Below are positions 37,711 to 46,858 of a stretch of DNA of 64,000 nucleotides, in pieces (positions within the stretch are counted from its first letter, which is position 1; each line of letters begins with the position of its first letter). The notes under the pieces were generated by a model. That model worked only from the letters and a program-made list of their open reading frames with translations. It searched no databases and was not told the origin of the DNA. This stretch comes from Candidatus Aalborgiella aggregata. Its GTDB lineage: Bacteria > Pseudomonadota > Gammaproteobacteria > Burkholderiales > Burkholderiaceae_C. The translations under genes were made by a program, and so were the position numbers. The DNA is taken from NCBI GenBank assembly GCA_016705065.1, contig JADIYY010000002.1, forward strand, positions 1 to 64,000. Reading direction: 5' to 3'.

Positions 37711-38133
37711 ATGAAAATATTACTCGCTGTTGACGGCAGCACCTACACAAAAAAAATGTTGGCCTATTTGGCAACGCATGAGAGCTTGCTCAACAAGGAC
37801 AACAATTTCACAGTTCTAACAGTGCATTTGCCAATACCAGCCAGAGCGCGCGCTGCAGTGGGTAAAGACATTGTTGAAGATTATTACAAAGATGATGCTG
37901 AAAAAGTGCTCGCGCCAATCGATAAGTTCTTAGCACGTCATGGAATTCAAGCTAAAAGCGTGTGGAAGGCTGGTAATGTAGGCGAAACAATTGCGACATA
38001 TGCCGAAGCTGGAAAGTTTGATATGCTTGTCATGGGATCACATGGTCATGGTTCATTTTTAAACATGGTCTTAGGTTCTGTCGCTACCAAAGTGCTGGCA
38101 AATTGCAAAACCCCTGTTCTCCTAGTTCGATAA
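37711..38133 (+). CDS. Universal stress protein (UspA family, ATP-binding type)
   Basis: A 140-residue single Usp domain. Residues 1-10 (MKILLAVDGS) and VMGSHGHGSFLNMVLGSVAT give the G-x2-G-x9-G-S/T ATP-binding motif, so it probably binds ATP. It sits alone, just upstream of the cytochrome c peroxidase gene. Confidence 0.92.
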   Translation: MKILLAVDGSTYTKKMLAYLATHESLLNKDNNFTVLTVHLPIPARARAAVGKDIVEDYYKDDAEKVLAPIDKFLARHGIQAKSVWKAGNVGETIATYAEAGKFDMLVMGSHGHGSFLNMVLGSVATKVLANCKTPVLLVR

Positions 38134-38218
38134 CTCTGCGCAGATTTTGGTGTAAATTCTCAAATTGGATTTTGCTTAATCACACTCAGATTAACACTAT
38201 TCACTGATATATAAGCAT

Positions 38219-39223
38219 ATGCGAATAAAAACTTTATTTTCTTTATTGCTCAGTTTGACGGCTTACACAGGTACTGTCACCAATGCTTTTGCGGCTGAGC
38301 CGGTACACGCCATTCCACAAGTCAAACCACTTAACCCTGCCAAAGTCGAGTTGGGTAAAAAGCTGTATTTTGACCCGCGTATTTCGCAATCTGGCACCAT
38401 GTCGTGCAACACTTGCCACAACCTGTCATTAGGTGGCACGGATAACCTCAAAACGTCACTGGGTCACAACTGGCAGCAAGCGCAGATGAACACACCTACT
38501 GTACTGAATTCAACTTTTAACAAAGTTCAGTTTTGGGATGGTCGATTGCACGAAGAAGCCAAGGGCGTCTACGACGTGTCACCAGCTGATTTGGCCTTTA
38601 TGCATGACAAAGTCATTGATGTGCTGAACTCAATACCTGGATATAAACAAGAGTTTAAAAAGGCTTACGGCAGCAATACCATCACGCGTGACATGCTGGT
38701 CAATGCGCTCACCGCATTCAATCAAACATTGGTAACACCTGATTCGCGCTTTGACAAATGGCTCAAAGGTGACAAAGGCGCTTTGACCAAAACTGAATTG
38801 GATGGCTACAAACTGTTCAAACAAAGTGGTTGCACGACTTGCCACGATGGCATGGCCATGGGTGGATCCAACATTGCCAAAATGGGTTTGACATCCAAAT
38901 ATGAAACACGTAACAAAGCCAAAGGCGCTGCGGACTTAACTGGCAAAGATGAAGACCGCATGAAGTTCAAAGTGCCCACCATGCGCAATGTCGAACTGAC
39001 CTACCCTTACTTCCATGACGGTGGTGCCGACACACTAGAAAAAGCTGTGGACATCATGGGCAAATTGCAATTGGGTCGCACATACAGCGGCAAAGAAATC
39101 GATCAAATTGTGGCCTTCTTGAAAACTTTGACAGGCAAGCAACCTGATTTCAAACTGCCTATCTTGCCAGCATCAAGCAACAGCACACCCCTTCCAAAAA
39201 CGGCTGAGCCAGTGCGTCACTGA
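38219..39223 (+). CDS. Di-haem cytochrome c peroxidase (CcpA/MauG family)
   Basis: The 334-residue periplasmic protein has a signal peptide ending NAFA. Two c-type haem sites, SCNTCHN (about residue 62) and GCTTCHD (about residue 203), are present, along with QFWDGRLHEEA and KVPTMRNVELTYPYFHDGG typical of the family. It reduces hydrogen peroxide with electrons from cytochrome c. Confidence 0.92.
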   Translation: MRIKTLFSLLLSLTAYTGTVTNAFAAEPVHAIPQVKPLNPAKVELGKKLYFDPRISQSGTMSCNTCHNLSLGGTDNLKTSLGHNWQQAQMNTPTVLNSTFNKVQFWDGRLHEEAKGVYDVSPADLAFMHDKVIDVLNSIPGYKQEFKKAYGSNTITRDMLVNALTAFNQTLVTPDSRFDKWLKGDKGALTKTELDGYKLFKQSGCTTCHDGMAMGGSNIAKMGLTSKYETRNKAKGAADLTGKDEDRMKFKVPTMRNVELTYPYFHDGGADTLEKAVDIMGKLQLGRTYSGKEIDQIVAFLKTLTGKQPDFKLPILPASSNSTPLPKTAEPVRH

Positions 39224-39242
39224 TCAATTTCTCTGGCTCTGT

Positions 39243-39275
39243 ACAATCGTCTCACTGTGACTCGGTGACGATTGT
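39243..39275. repeat. 9-bp inverted repeat between peroxidase and hydrolase genes
   Basis: ACAATCGTC and GACGATTGT are separated by 15 bp, just upstream of the hydrolase ATG. There is no T-run after it, so it is more likely an operator or an RNA hairpin than a terminator. Confidence 0.3.
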
Positions 39276-39291
39276 TCAGAAGGAATTGATC

Positions 39292-40098
39292 ATGATTAAA
39301 AAAGCGACAATAAAAACGATCATTGCGGCTTTTGTTTTCGCCGCATTGCCAACTTGGGCAGCCGATGTGACTTTAAGCAAAGCGGTCACTAAAGCGTCCG
39401 ATGGCTCAGATGTTCCTCTTGAAATTGTCACACCAGTTGGCAAGGGGCCTTTTCCTCCTGTGCTCTACATCCACGCCAAACGCGGTTTTGAAGCCGAAGA
39501 CCGCACCCACATGCGGGAGCTTGCAACCCAAGGATTTTTGGTGTTAGCGCCTGACTGGCAAAGCGGACGTTTCATCGAACGCTGGCCATCGGAACATAAC
39601 CCTGATTCTGAACGCGATGTGGAAGCTGGTTTAGACTATTTGAAAACATTGCCAAACGTTTGCAAACAACCCGCTGGTGTCATCGGTTTGTCACGTGGGC
39701 CTTATTACGCGATTCGGCTTGCAGCCAAACGTGGCCCCGATATTGCTGCCATTGTGAGCTACTACGGCCACATGCAAAACCCGAACGCGCCAGAGCCCGA
39801 CCAACTGTTTCGCATCGCGCCAGAAGTAATGCAAATCACCACGCCTGTGTTGTACCTGATAGGTGACGCCGATTTTGAACTTCGCCGCATGAACGGAGGC
39901 CGTGCTTTTTATGCACTGTGGGAGCGTGGCATCCCAACTGAATGGCAAGAATACCCGATGGCACGGCGTGCATTTGATTTTCGCGCCGACCAAACCCCAG
40001 AAGAAAAAATCGCCACAAAACATGCCCGCGAACGGGCTAAAAATTGGCTTGCGAAGTGGATGAAATTAACTCCGCAATTGGGGTGCAGTGGCAAATAA
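39292..40098 (+). CDS. Exported dienelactone-hydrolase-like protein
   Basis: The 268-residue protein has a signal peptide (TIIAAFVFAALPTWA) and an alpha/beta-hydrolase fold. The nucleophile elbow reads GVIGLSRGPYYA (Ser instead of the DLH Cys), and an acid lies in LYLIGDADFELR. Where the family has a His-Ala-Phe motif, this reads YPMARRAFDFR, so the usual catalytic His is replaced by Arg. The ATG follows AAGGA at 39280. It may be a non-classical or inactive hydrolase. Confidence 0.75.
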   Translation: MIKKATIKTIIAAFVFAALPTWAADVTLSKAVTKASDGSDVPLEIVTPVGKGPFPPVLYIHAKRGFEAEDRTHMRELATQGFLVLAPDWQSGRFIERWPSEHNPDSERDVEAGLDYLKTLPNVCKQPAGVIGLSRGPYYAIRLAAKRGPDIAAIVSYYGHMQNPNAPEPDQLFRIAPEVMQITTPVLYLIGDADFELRRMNGGRAFYALWERGIPTEWQEYPMARRAFDFRADQTPEEKIATKHARERAKNWLAKWMKLTPQLGCSGK

Positions 40099-40124
40099 GA
40101 AAACGCGATAGTCTAAAAACCCGG

Positions 40125-41090
40125 TCAATCAATATCACGCTTTGATGGTCGTGGAATTTTTTTGAATCGAATTTTGCGGTCTAACTCTATGGCGTCTTTT
40201 TTAACTTGCCGCTCGGCGTCTATCTTCTCACCCACTGCCAGCCATTGGGCAAATTCTTCTGGTGTTTCCAGGGTGATGCGCCCCAAACTGTTGGCGCGAA
40301 AATCGTAAATCACCACTTCAGCCGCTTTTTGTAAATTGACTCGCCCTTTGCCCAACAAGGCGCCGCGCGCTTTGCCCACTGCCTCTAGCACTTGTTCGTC
40401 GGTGTGTCCAATGACCTCTTCCATCTTCAATTTGAAACGATCAACCAAATTCTGCGGGTAATTGGCGATGAGGTAATCCAGCAACTCTAGCGCCACTTCT
40501 TCCTCTTCAAATGCATTGCGCCCCACTGCGCCGCTGGCGGCTAAGTTGTAGCCACTTTTGGCGACAATGATGCGCGGCCACAACATGCCTGGCGTGTCGT
40601 ATAAATAAAAATCTTCTGCCAGCGTGATGCGCTGTTCGGTTTTGGTCACGCCCGCTTCGTCACCCGTGCGGGCATAGCGCTTGCCTGCCAAGGTATTGAT
40701 GAGTGTCGATTTACCTACATTGGGAATGCCACAAATCAAAACCCGCAGCGGTTTGACCATGCCACCCCGCAATGGAGCCAATTCACGACAGGCTTTGATG
40801 AGTTGTTTAGCAGGTGCTGTGTCTGTGGCTGATAAGCCGATGGCACGAGTGGCTGGCATGGAGTTGTAATGCGCCAACCACAACTCGGTGCGCACAGGGT
40901 CAGCCAAATCTTGCTTATTCAAGACCTTCAAAGATGGCTTGCCTTTGGTAAGTTGCGCCAGCATAGGGTTGGCACTCGATGCAGGCAAACGCGCGTCTAA
41001 CATTTCAATCACCACATCAATGTCTTTGATGCGGTCTTGAATCGCTTGCTTGGTCAAGTTCATGTGACCGGGGAACCACTGAATGGCCAT
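40125..41090 (-). CDS. rbgA: Ribosome biogenesis GTPase YlqF/RbgA
   Basis: A 321-residue circularly permuted GTPase: G4 (LKVLNKQDLAD) comes before G1 (LICGIPNVGKSTLINTL) and G3 (YLYDTPGMLW). The N-terminus QWFPGHMNLTKQAIQDRIKD is typical. It helps late 50S subunit assembly. Confidence 0.93.
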   Translation of the reverse strand: MAIQWFPGHMNLTKQAIQDRIKDIDVVIEMLDARLPASSANPMLAQLTKGKPSLKVLNKQDLADPVRTELWLAHYNSMPATRAIGLSATDTAPAKQLIKACRELAPLRGGMVKPLRVLICGIPNVGKSTLINTLAGKRYARTGDEAGVTKTEQRITLAEDFYLYDTPGMLWPRIIVAKSGYNLAASGAVGRNAFEEEEVALELLDYLIANYPQNLVDRFKLKMEEVIGHTDEQVLEAVGKARGALLGKGRVNLQKAAEVVIYDFRANSLGRITLETPEEFAQWLAVGEKIDAERQVKKDAIELDRKIRFKKIPRPSKRDID

Positions 41091-41156
41091 CTGTGCGCTT
41101 TCTGGAAATAATGCTTATCAGAGGGTAATCATAGTTGCAAATTTATATGCTATGAA

Positions 41157-41208
41157 TGCTATATATTTGATAGCAACTTAGGCAATAAATACCAAGTCTA
41201 GAGGCTGA
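41157..41208 (+). repeat. Dispersed intergenic repeat, copy 4
   Basis: GCTATATATTTGATAGCAAC then TTAGGCAATAAATACCAAGT then CTAGAGGCTGA. Same element as the other copies, in the opposite orientation to copy 1. It lies in the 330-bp gap between rbgA and the gene at 41424; the rest of that gap is AT-rich with no gene. Confidence 0.75.
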
Positions 41209-41423
41209 ATTTAATGTATTTTAACTGAATACATAGTATGCTTTGAAGTCATTTACTTTTATATCGTACTCCTGATTTACCCTAGGACTGACTTTTAACT
41301 TACATCCAAGCCGAATTTAGGCTTATCATTTCAACTTTGCTAACAAAGTAAAGTACGCCGCTGTGTTGGTAAGTGTCAACGTTCAATCACGATTACAACC
41401 ATGACTTTCATAGGAGTTGCAAC

Positions 41424-41723
41424 ATGACATCTAATCTCATTTTGATCATCAACTTGGCAGCTATTGCCGTTATGCTGCTTTGCTTATTTACTGTTTTACG
41501 ATTGCGATCTGAAATTCCAGGGGGAGTCGTTGGTAAACAATGGAGCTTGCTTACCTTGATGGTTAGCCTATTCACATTAGGTTATTTTGTTACACCATTT
41601 TTCACTCGACTACCAACCGATGTTATCAACCTGCTTGTCGCATTAATTTTCTTTTTTGGGGCAATTTATGTACTGATAACTGTAAAACTGATTTATCGAA
41701 TCATTGAAGAGATGACCCGCTGA
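41424..41723 (+). CDS. Small membrane protein, three helices
   Basis: A 99-residue hydrophobic protein starting MTSNLILIINL after AGGAG at 41412. Helices at about 5-25, 40-60 and 68-90 (VINLLVALIFFFGAIYVLIT). No family recognised. Located 8 bp upstream of the next gene, so probably co-transcribed with it. Confidence 0.65.
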   Translation: MTSNLILIINLAAIAVMLLCLFTVLRLRSEIPGGVVGKQWSLLTLMVSLFTLGYFVTPFFTRLPTDVINLLVALIFFFGAIYVLITVKLIYRIIEEMTR

Positions 41724-41731
41724 ATCCGAAA

Positions 41732-42220
41732 ATGCTAAGAACGCAAGTACTGAGAAAGACTCCAAAAGGAGTCGATGAAATGAAGTACCGAACTTTCGGC
41801 CTTCATCAATCGGTGCGTTCTTTGCTGATAATCATTGACGGTGTCTCGACCGTAGAAAAATTACTGGGATACACCGCGCAGCTACACGATGCTGAAGAAA
41901 CCCTGAGTTGGTTAATTCAGGAAGGATTCGTTGAAGAAGTATCACCAACCCAACCCGCTACGAACAACACATCTACATCGCTGCCTCAAGCTGCACCGAT
42001 TGAGAAAACAGGTAAATTGGCACTGATTGCTCTTACGCGTGAGATATTGGGTGCTGATGCAGCTAAAGTGCTCAAACGTCTTGACGATGTGCCAGATACA
42101 CAAAATGAACTGATAATGGCCGCAGACAAATGCTACAAATTCATCAAATTAACCATTGACGAAAACAAAGCACATCAATATTTAAAGGCTAGCCAAGCCT
42201 TGTTGTCTAAATTAAGCTAA
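41732..42220 (+). CDS. Uncharacterised protein
   Basis: The 162-residue protein has an N-terminal winged-helix-like region (RTFGLHQSVRSLLIIIDGVS, EETLSWLIQEGFVEEV), a Thr/Pro linker and a helical C-terminus. The pattern is one I recall from beta-proteobacterial hypothetical proteins without assigned function. No Cys or catalytic motif is seen. Confidence 0.6.
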   Translation: MLRTQVLRKTPKGVDEMKYRTFGLHQSVRSLLIIIDGVSTVEKLLGYTAQLHDAEETLSWLIQEGFVEEVSPTQPATNNTSTSLPQAAPIEKTGKLALIALTREILGADAAKVLKRLDDVPDTQNELIMAADKCYKFIKLTIDENKAHQYLKASQALLSKLS

Positions 42221-42274
42221 AGGTTATTTCGGCGCCGAGTTGATAACTTTTTTGGGCATCTCCACAGATGTACA

Positions 42275-43366
42275 TTATTTCCCAGGTGCAACATAACGCG
42301 CCAACAAATCAGCAAATTGTGGTTGCCAGTTGGCCAGTGCGGTGGTGTCACTGCCAAAAGTTTGTTTCAAGAACGCCAAAGACAATGCTTGCGTGGCGGC
42401 TTTCACTTTAGGGTTTAACTCAGCGCCACCCGTGTTGGTGCGGTCGGTAAAGATGCTGTGCGAGCCACCGGCAAACACCACCAAGGTTTTACGCGGATCA
42501 CCAATCGCGTCAAACACTTTCACGCGGTCTTCATAACCTGAGTTGTAACTGGGTACCATGATGTCGTCCGCGGTGGCGGTGACGTGCAATGTTGGCAAGG
42601 ACACGCCACCCAAGATGGACGCCGTATTGGTGTAGCCATAGAACGGAGGTGCAGACAAAATCATGGCAGCTTTGAAGCGCGGGTCACGCAAATTAAATTC
42701 TTGCCCGTTTATGTCTTTCTTAGGAACCTTGGCACCAATCACCAGCATGGTTGTTGAGGCGCCATAAGAATGCCCCGCCATGACCAAGCGCTCCGTGTCA
42801 AATCGTCCTCTCAATTGTGGCTGTTGCAACAGTTCTGACAACGCAAAGCTCACATCTTTGGTGCGATCTATCGCTTCTGAATCTTGTGCCGCAGCAATCA
42901 AACGACTAGCCAAAGTCAAAGGGTTACCAAACCACACTTGCCTGTCACTGCCAATATGCTGCACATGCAAGCTGGCATAACCATTGGCAGCCCAATATCG
43001 ACCTAAATATTGGTAGCCATTGCGTGAGCCACCCAGACCGTGTGAAAACACGATCAAGGGCACGGGTTTGAATGCTTTGGCATCATTTTCAACCACTGCT
43101 TTGGGCAAATACAAACGCACAGGCACGCTGCGTTTGCGACTGTCATCCAGCCAATCAAAATCTTGTGCGACGAGTGCATCAGCAAAAGCAGTGGATTCAA
43201 ACCACCCCCTGCGCTCGCTGGGACTTGTTGCAACACCAGCATCTGTTTTGCTGTCACTTTGCGCAAAACATACCAAACTTGGCACAAGCGCCAACAAACC
43301 AGCAGCCATGCTGGTTTTCAGAATGATTCGTCGTTTGGATGATTGGGTGTAGGTTGTCATGCGCAT
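42275..43366 (-). CDS. Exported alpha/beta hydrolase (dienelactone hydrolase/PAF-AH-like)
   Basis: The 363-residue protein has a twin-arginine-like signal (SKRRIILKTSMAAGLLALVP). Hydrolase motifs: LIVFSHGLGGSRNGYQYLG (oxyanion), VMAGHSYGASTTMLV (Ser nucleophile), TADDIMVPS (acid) and FAGGSHSIFTDR (His). All three catalytic residues are plausible. Substrate unknown, probably an ester. Confidence 0.85.
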   Translation of the reverse strand: MRMTTYTQSSKRRIILKTSMAAGLLALVPSLVCFAQSDSKTDAGVATSPSERRGWFESTAFADALVAQDFDWLDDSRKRSVPVRLYLPKAVVENDAKAFKPVPLIVFSHGLGGSRNGYQYLGRYWAANGYASLHVQHIGSDRQVWFGNPLTLASRLIAAAQDSEAIDRTKDVSFALSELLQQPQLRGRFDTERLVMAGHSYGASTTMLVIGAKVPKKDINGQEFNLRDPRFKAAMILSAPPFYGYTNTASILGGVSLPTLHVTATADDIMVPSYNSGYEDRVKVFDAIGDPRKTLVVFAGGSHSIFTDRTNTGGAELNPKVKAATQALSLAFLKQTFGSDTTALANWQPQFADLLARYVAPGK

Positions 43367-43460
43367 ATCGATACCAAATGGATGCTATTGTTGGCATTTC
43401 AAGCCAAAATGCAAGCCAAATGCGCTTTTATAGGTCACAAAGTCTAACTTTACCGACTAT

Positions 43461-44321
43461 TTACTTTGCAGCTTTATGTGCCAAATTTGCCGCCAAATTT
43501 GTCGCTAAAAGGCTCAAAGCATCATAGGCGTGCCCTGCATGTGCATTCCATGCCGTGACTGCTTTGCCCTGCATGGCGACCAGCGCCACATCACCGCGCG
43601 CGGCGGGGCCGGTTAATGCTTGGGCAGCACCTTGGGTTTGAATGTTGTTCACGGCGTTTTGCAGCAAGGTATTGCACAGGGGTTCAATCATGTGCATTGG
43701 TACACCGCTTTTTTGCCACAAATCTGTTGCTATGCTGTGCAGCACAGGGACAAAGTTGGTGGCAAATACGGCCGCTGCGTGGTACAAAATTTTGTCTTTA
43801 GCCGCCAAATCAAAACACTGCCCACCAATGTGTTGAAAAGCTTTTCTTAACGCTGTCGTTGCAAACACATCGCCCTCTAAGGCGCATATGGAGCCCGCAA
43901 ATTGCTGCGCAGCCCGCTCAGGTGCGCTGAAGCTCAACAAGCAATGCGCACTGGCTGTGTGTGCACCTGATGCTTTCAGTGTGGCTATTTCAGATGCTGC
44001 CAAAGCGCCGCTACAGTGAAAAATGATAGCGCCTTTGGCAATCAATACACCGGCTACAGCCTGCTTTTCTATATATTTTGTCAATTCTTCGGCAACCGGC
44101 TTGATGTGCGCATCGGGCACAGCCAGCATCCACACATCGGCAGCACGCATGGCTTCAATGTGGGTCACTGCCCGCCCTGAACCAATAAACTGCACGGCTT
44201 CCTGTGCGCTGGATAATGATCGCGTGCACACATCTTGTACCGCAAACACGCCCTTTTTGTGCCACAAATGTGCCAATGTGCGTCCAACCCGTCCAGCGCC
44301 TATGATATTGATTGTTTTCAA
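43461..44321 (-). CDS. Rossmann-like and DUF2520 domain protein
   Basis: The 286-residue protein has an N-terminal NAD(P)-binding fold (INIIGAGRVGRTLAHLW, VWMLAVPDAHIKPVAEEL) and a helical DUF2520 C-terminus (ALTGPAARGDVALV). It is related to ketopantoate or pyrroline-carboxylate reductases; the substrate is unknown. Divergent from the Nudix gene. Confidence 0.88.
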   Translation of the reverse strand: MKTINIIGAGRVGRTLAHLWHKKGVFAVQDVCTRSLSSAQEAVQFIGSGRAVTHIEAMRAADVWMLAVPDAHIKPVAEELTKYIEKQAVAGVLIAKGAIIFHCSGALAASEIATLKASGAHTASAHCLLSFSAPERAAQQFAGSICALEGDVFATTALRKAFQHIGGQCFDLAAKDKILYHAAAVFATNFVPVLHSIATDLWQKSGVPMHMIEPLCNTLLQNAVNNIQTQGAAQALTGPAARGDVALVAMQGKAVTAWNAHAGHAYDALSLLATNLAANLAHKAAK

Positions 44322-44375
44322 ATCTTTGCTTTCTAAATCTTTGTTTTCTAATTTTCAAACCCTGATGAAACCCGC

Positions 44376-45254
44376 ATGAAACTGTACCACGACGAAATCA
44401 CCACTCCCGTACGCGATGCCGCCAGCATTGTTTTGCTGCGCGACCATGCCGACGGTTTGCAAGTTTTTTTAATGAAGCGCCACGGTTTATCGGATGTACT
44501 GGGCGGTGCTTATGTGTTTCCAGGTGGTAAGGTGGATGAGGCCGATGCGCAACTGGACGCCGCCCAATATTTTGACCAAGACAGCAGTGCATTACCAGCC
44601 GCATTGGATGAAATAGAGCTAACGCCCAACCAAGCCAGCGCTTTGTTTGTGGCTGCATTGCGTGAGTCATTTGAAGAATCTGGCGTGTTGTTTGCAGCGC
44701 AGGCTACGGGAGAACAAATACAAGCCGCAACCGCATTGCACCAAGAGGGACTTCCGTTCAAGCAAATTTTGCAGCAATTGGCCTTGCGCTTGCAAACGCA
44801 AAACATTGTGCCGTGGTCGCGCTGGATCACACCCAAAATGTCCTCCGTTAGCCACAAACGCTTTGACACGCGCTTCTTCATCGCAGCACTACCTGCCAAC
44901 CAAACTGCATCGAGTGCCAACCATGAAACCACCGAATCAATTTGGCTCAGCCCGCGTGAAGCGTTGACAAGCTATTGGAACAAAGATATTTCTCTCGCGC
45001 CTCCGCAGATCATGAGCCTTGTGCATTTGGCGCGCCACGATTCTGTCGCAAGCATCATGCAGCAAGCCAAGCAAACACCCGTGCCTTTGATTGAACCCCA
45101 ACCCTACAACATGGACGGCACCCGCGTGATTTGCTACCCTGGCGACGCTCAACACCCGATACCCACCCGCGCCCTGCCCGGCCCCACACGTTTGTGCTAC
45201 CGCAACAACCGTTTTGAACCTGTGGATGGATTTGAGGCTTTGCTCAAAGATTAA
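44376..45254 (+). CDS. Nudix hydrolase (NUDT19-like)
   Basis: A 292-residue protein. The Nudix box is split by an insert of about 40 residues: GGAYVFPGGKVDEADA, then ALRESFEESGVLFAA, an arrangement known from NUDT19-type CoA diphosphatases. Metal-binding REx2EE is intact. Its exact nucleotide substrate is not deducible. The 3' end overlaps the convergent decayed gene by 11 bp. Confidence 0.85.
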   Translation: MKLYHDEITTPVRDAASIVLLRDHADGLQVFLMKRHGLSDVLGGAYVFPGGKVDEADAQLDAAQYFDQDSSALPAALDEIELTPNQASALFVAALRESFEESGVLFAAQATGEQIQAATALHQEGLPFKQILQQLALRLQTQNIVPWSRWITPKMSSVSHKRFDTRFFIAALPANQTASSANHETTESIWLSPREALTSYWNKDISLAPPQIMSLVHLARHDSVASIMQQAKQTPVPLIEPQPYNMDGTRVICYPGDAQHPIPTRALPGPTRLCYRNNRFEPVDGFEALLKD

Positions 45255-46083
45255 AAAATCCGCTGGATGTAATGAAGGTCAGTGCTGATACGGCGATCAA
45301 AAATGCAGTGAAATGAAAATAGCTCCACCACAAATACCGTTGCCGTAATTGATGTGGTGGTAAATTAGAAATGAGATACACGGTATTTTGGGTCGCATCA
45401 CAGATAACCAGGCTGGGCAGTTCGCGGGTGTATTTTATGGTGCGTTTGGCCAAACGCCGCCAATCCCTTCGTCCATATCAATTTCACCATTGCCATTGAG
45501 ATCAAAACGTTTTACCAAGTTTTTACTATCGCGTTTCCATTCCGACAATAACGCGCTGACCTCTTGTGACAAACTTAGATTAATGTGATCTATACCCAGT
45601 GTAGAGAATTCGCCCAACACATAGGTATTCACTCCACTCAAAAGCAATTCTTCACTTTTTGTACCCAGGCACGGTATGCTTTTGGGACGATCTAGCATAT
45701 CGGTCACCAGCACAGCCTGTGCCATCATTAATTTCAACGTGCTGACATCGTTCATTCTCTCAGCCTTTGTCTACGCCTGGGAGTGATACATCGATACCAT
45801 GCTGGACAGGGTAAGTTGTTGTCTCGCGATTGACACTTGCACGTCCAAAGAGTTCCACATAGCCTTGGGCGGCTGAACCAATTTTCGAGGTTGGCAATTC
45901 AGCAATTGCACGCGCACGCGCATGAGTCGATAACCAAGATGCAAATGCAATCAGAGCAATTAAAGAAAGGCACAATAACCAAGCACTCGACTCAATGCCA
46001 CTTTGTGCTGCGACCAAAAACAGTGCAAAATAACTGGCCGATGTTAGTGACTCCTGATAACTGCTTTGCAATCCACGAATCAT
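45244..46083 (-). pseudogene. GIDE-like (E3 ubiquitin ligase-like) membrane protein, decayed
   Basis: Three frames together trace one gene. The N-terminal part has SWLSTHARARAIAELP and SKIGSAAQGYVELFGRAS. A middle part has SEELLLSGVNTYVLGEFSTL and an EF-hand-like loop RFDLNGNGEIDMDE. The C-terminal part has VYLISNLPPHQLRQRYLWWS and a membrane helix. The stretch that would hold the rest of the GIDE domain between residues 95 and 120 is missing. A stop at 45760 and a shift near 45450 break it. Adjacent to lemA, as in related genomes by my recollection. Confidence 0.55.
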
Positions 46084-46089
46084 GGTTTA

Positions 46090-46630
46090 TCAGGCATTAA
46101 ATCTGCTGCCAATATCAACGTCGCTCATTTCTACAGCCGAAAATTTCAAATGCTCAAAGGCTTTGAAATTGAAAAGTCTAGCCAATATCAAACTTGGAAA
46201 TTGTTCAATGCCTGTATTGTTGATATTCACACTCTCGTTATAAAACTCGCGTCTATCCGCAATCGCATTTTCTAAACCACTGATGCGAGACTGCAAATGC
46301 AAGAATTGTTCGTTTGACTTTAATTCTGGGATTGTTGGCGCACCACTGCGCGCGCCTTCAGCTGAACCAAGCACCAACATTGTGTGTTTCCGAGCTGAGA
46401 CTGAGAGGCGCTTTGATTACTTTTTCTAGAGTTTCTTGCTCATGTTTCATGTACTGCTTGCAAGTATCAATCAGCTTTGGCAGTTCATCATGTCGTTGCT
46501 TTAACAGAACATCAATATTCGCCCATGCCTTGGAAACATTGTTTTTAATGTTTACCAGACTATTGAACAACATCACGCCGTACACGATCAAAACGATTAG
46601 CAGGACTAAAAATATGATGCCCATTACCAA
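46090..46630 (-). pseudogene. lemA: LemA family protein, frameshifted
   Basis: The N-terminal helix (IIFLVLLIVLIVYGVML) and LemA core (FNSLVNIKNNVSKAWANIDV, LLKQRHDELPKLIDTCKQYM) run to about 46405. The frame then ends. The other frame continues with PELKSNEQFLHLQSRISGLE, RREFYNESVNINNTGIEQFP and KFSAVEMSDVDIGSRFNA to 46090. One indel near 46400-46410 explains both. LemA proteins are small membrane-anchored coiled proteins of unclear role. Confidence 0.75.
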
Positions 46631-46858
46631 CTCCTTGAAGTTACCTATTTACAAAATAATCTGCGCATTAGTCTAACAGTGTTCGAAAAAAGTTTTAAGC
46701 CTGAAGATGGGTTTATGGCTTTGTTTCTTGACACAATTTCTTGATGCTGGCTGTTGATTCAGCGCAAATTACTAGCATTCTTCTTGGCTCTGTACCATTT
46801 GGTAGATTGACTAAATAACTGCATCGCTATAGTATGGTTTTTCATTCAAGGAGAAGCC

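Noticed and set aside
39243..39275. Rho-independent terminator of the peroxidase gene
   Set aside because: The inverted repeat lacks a following T-run and sits right before the next gene's ribosome site.
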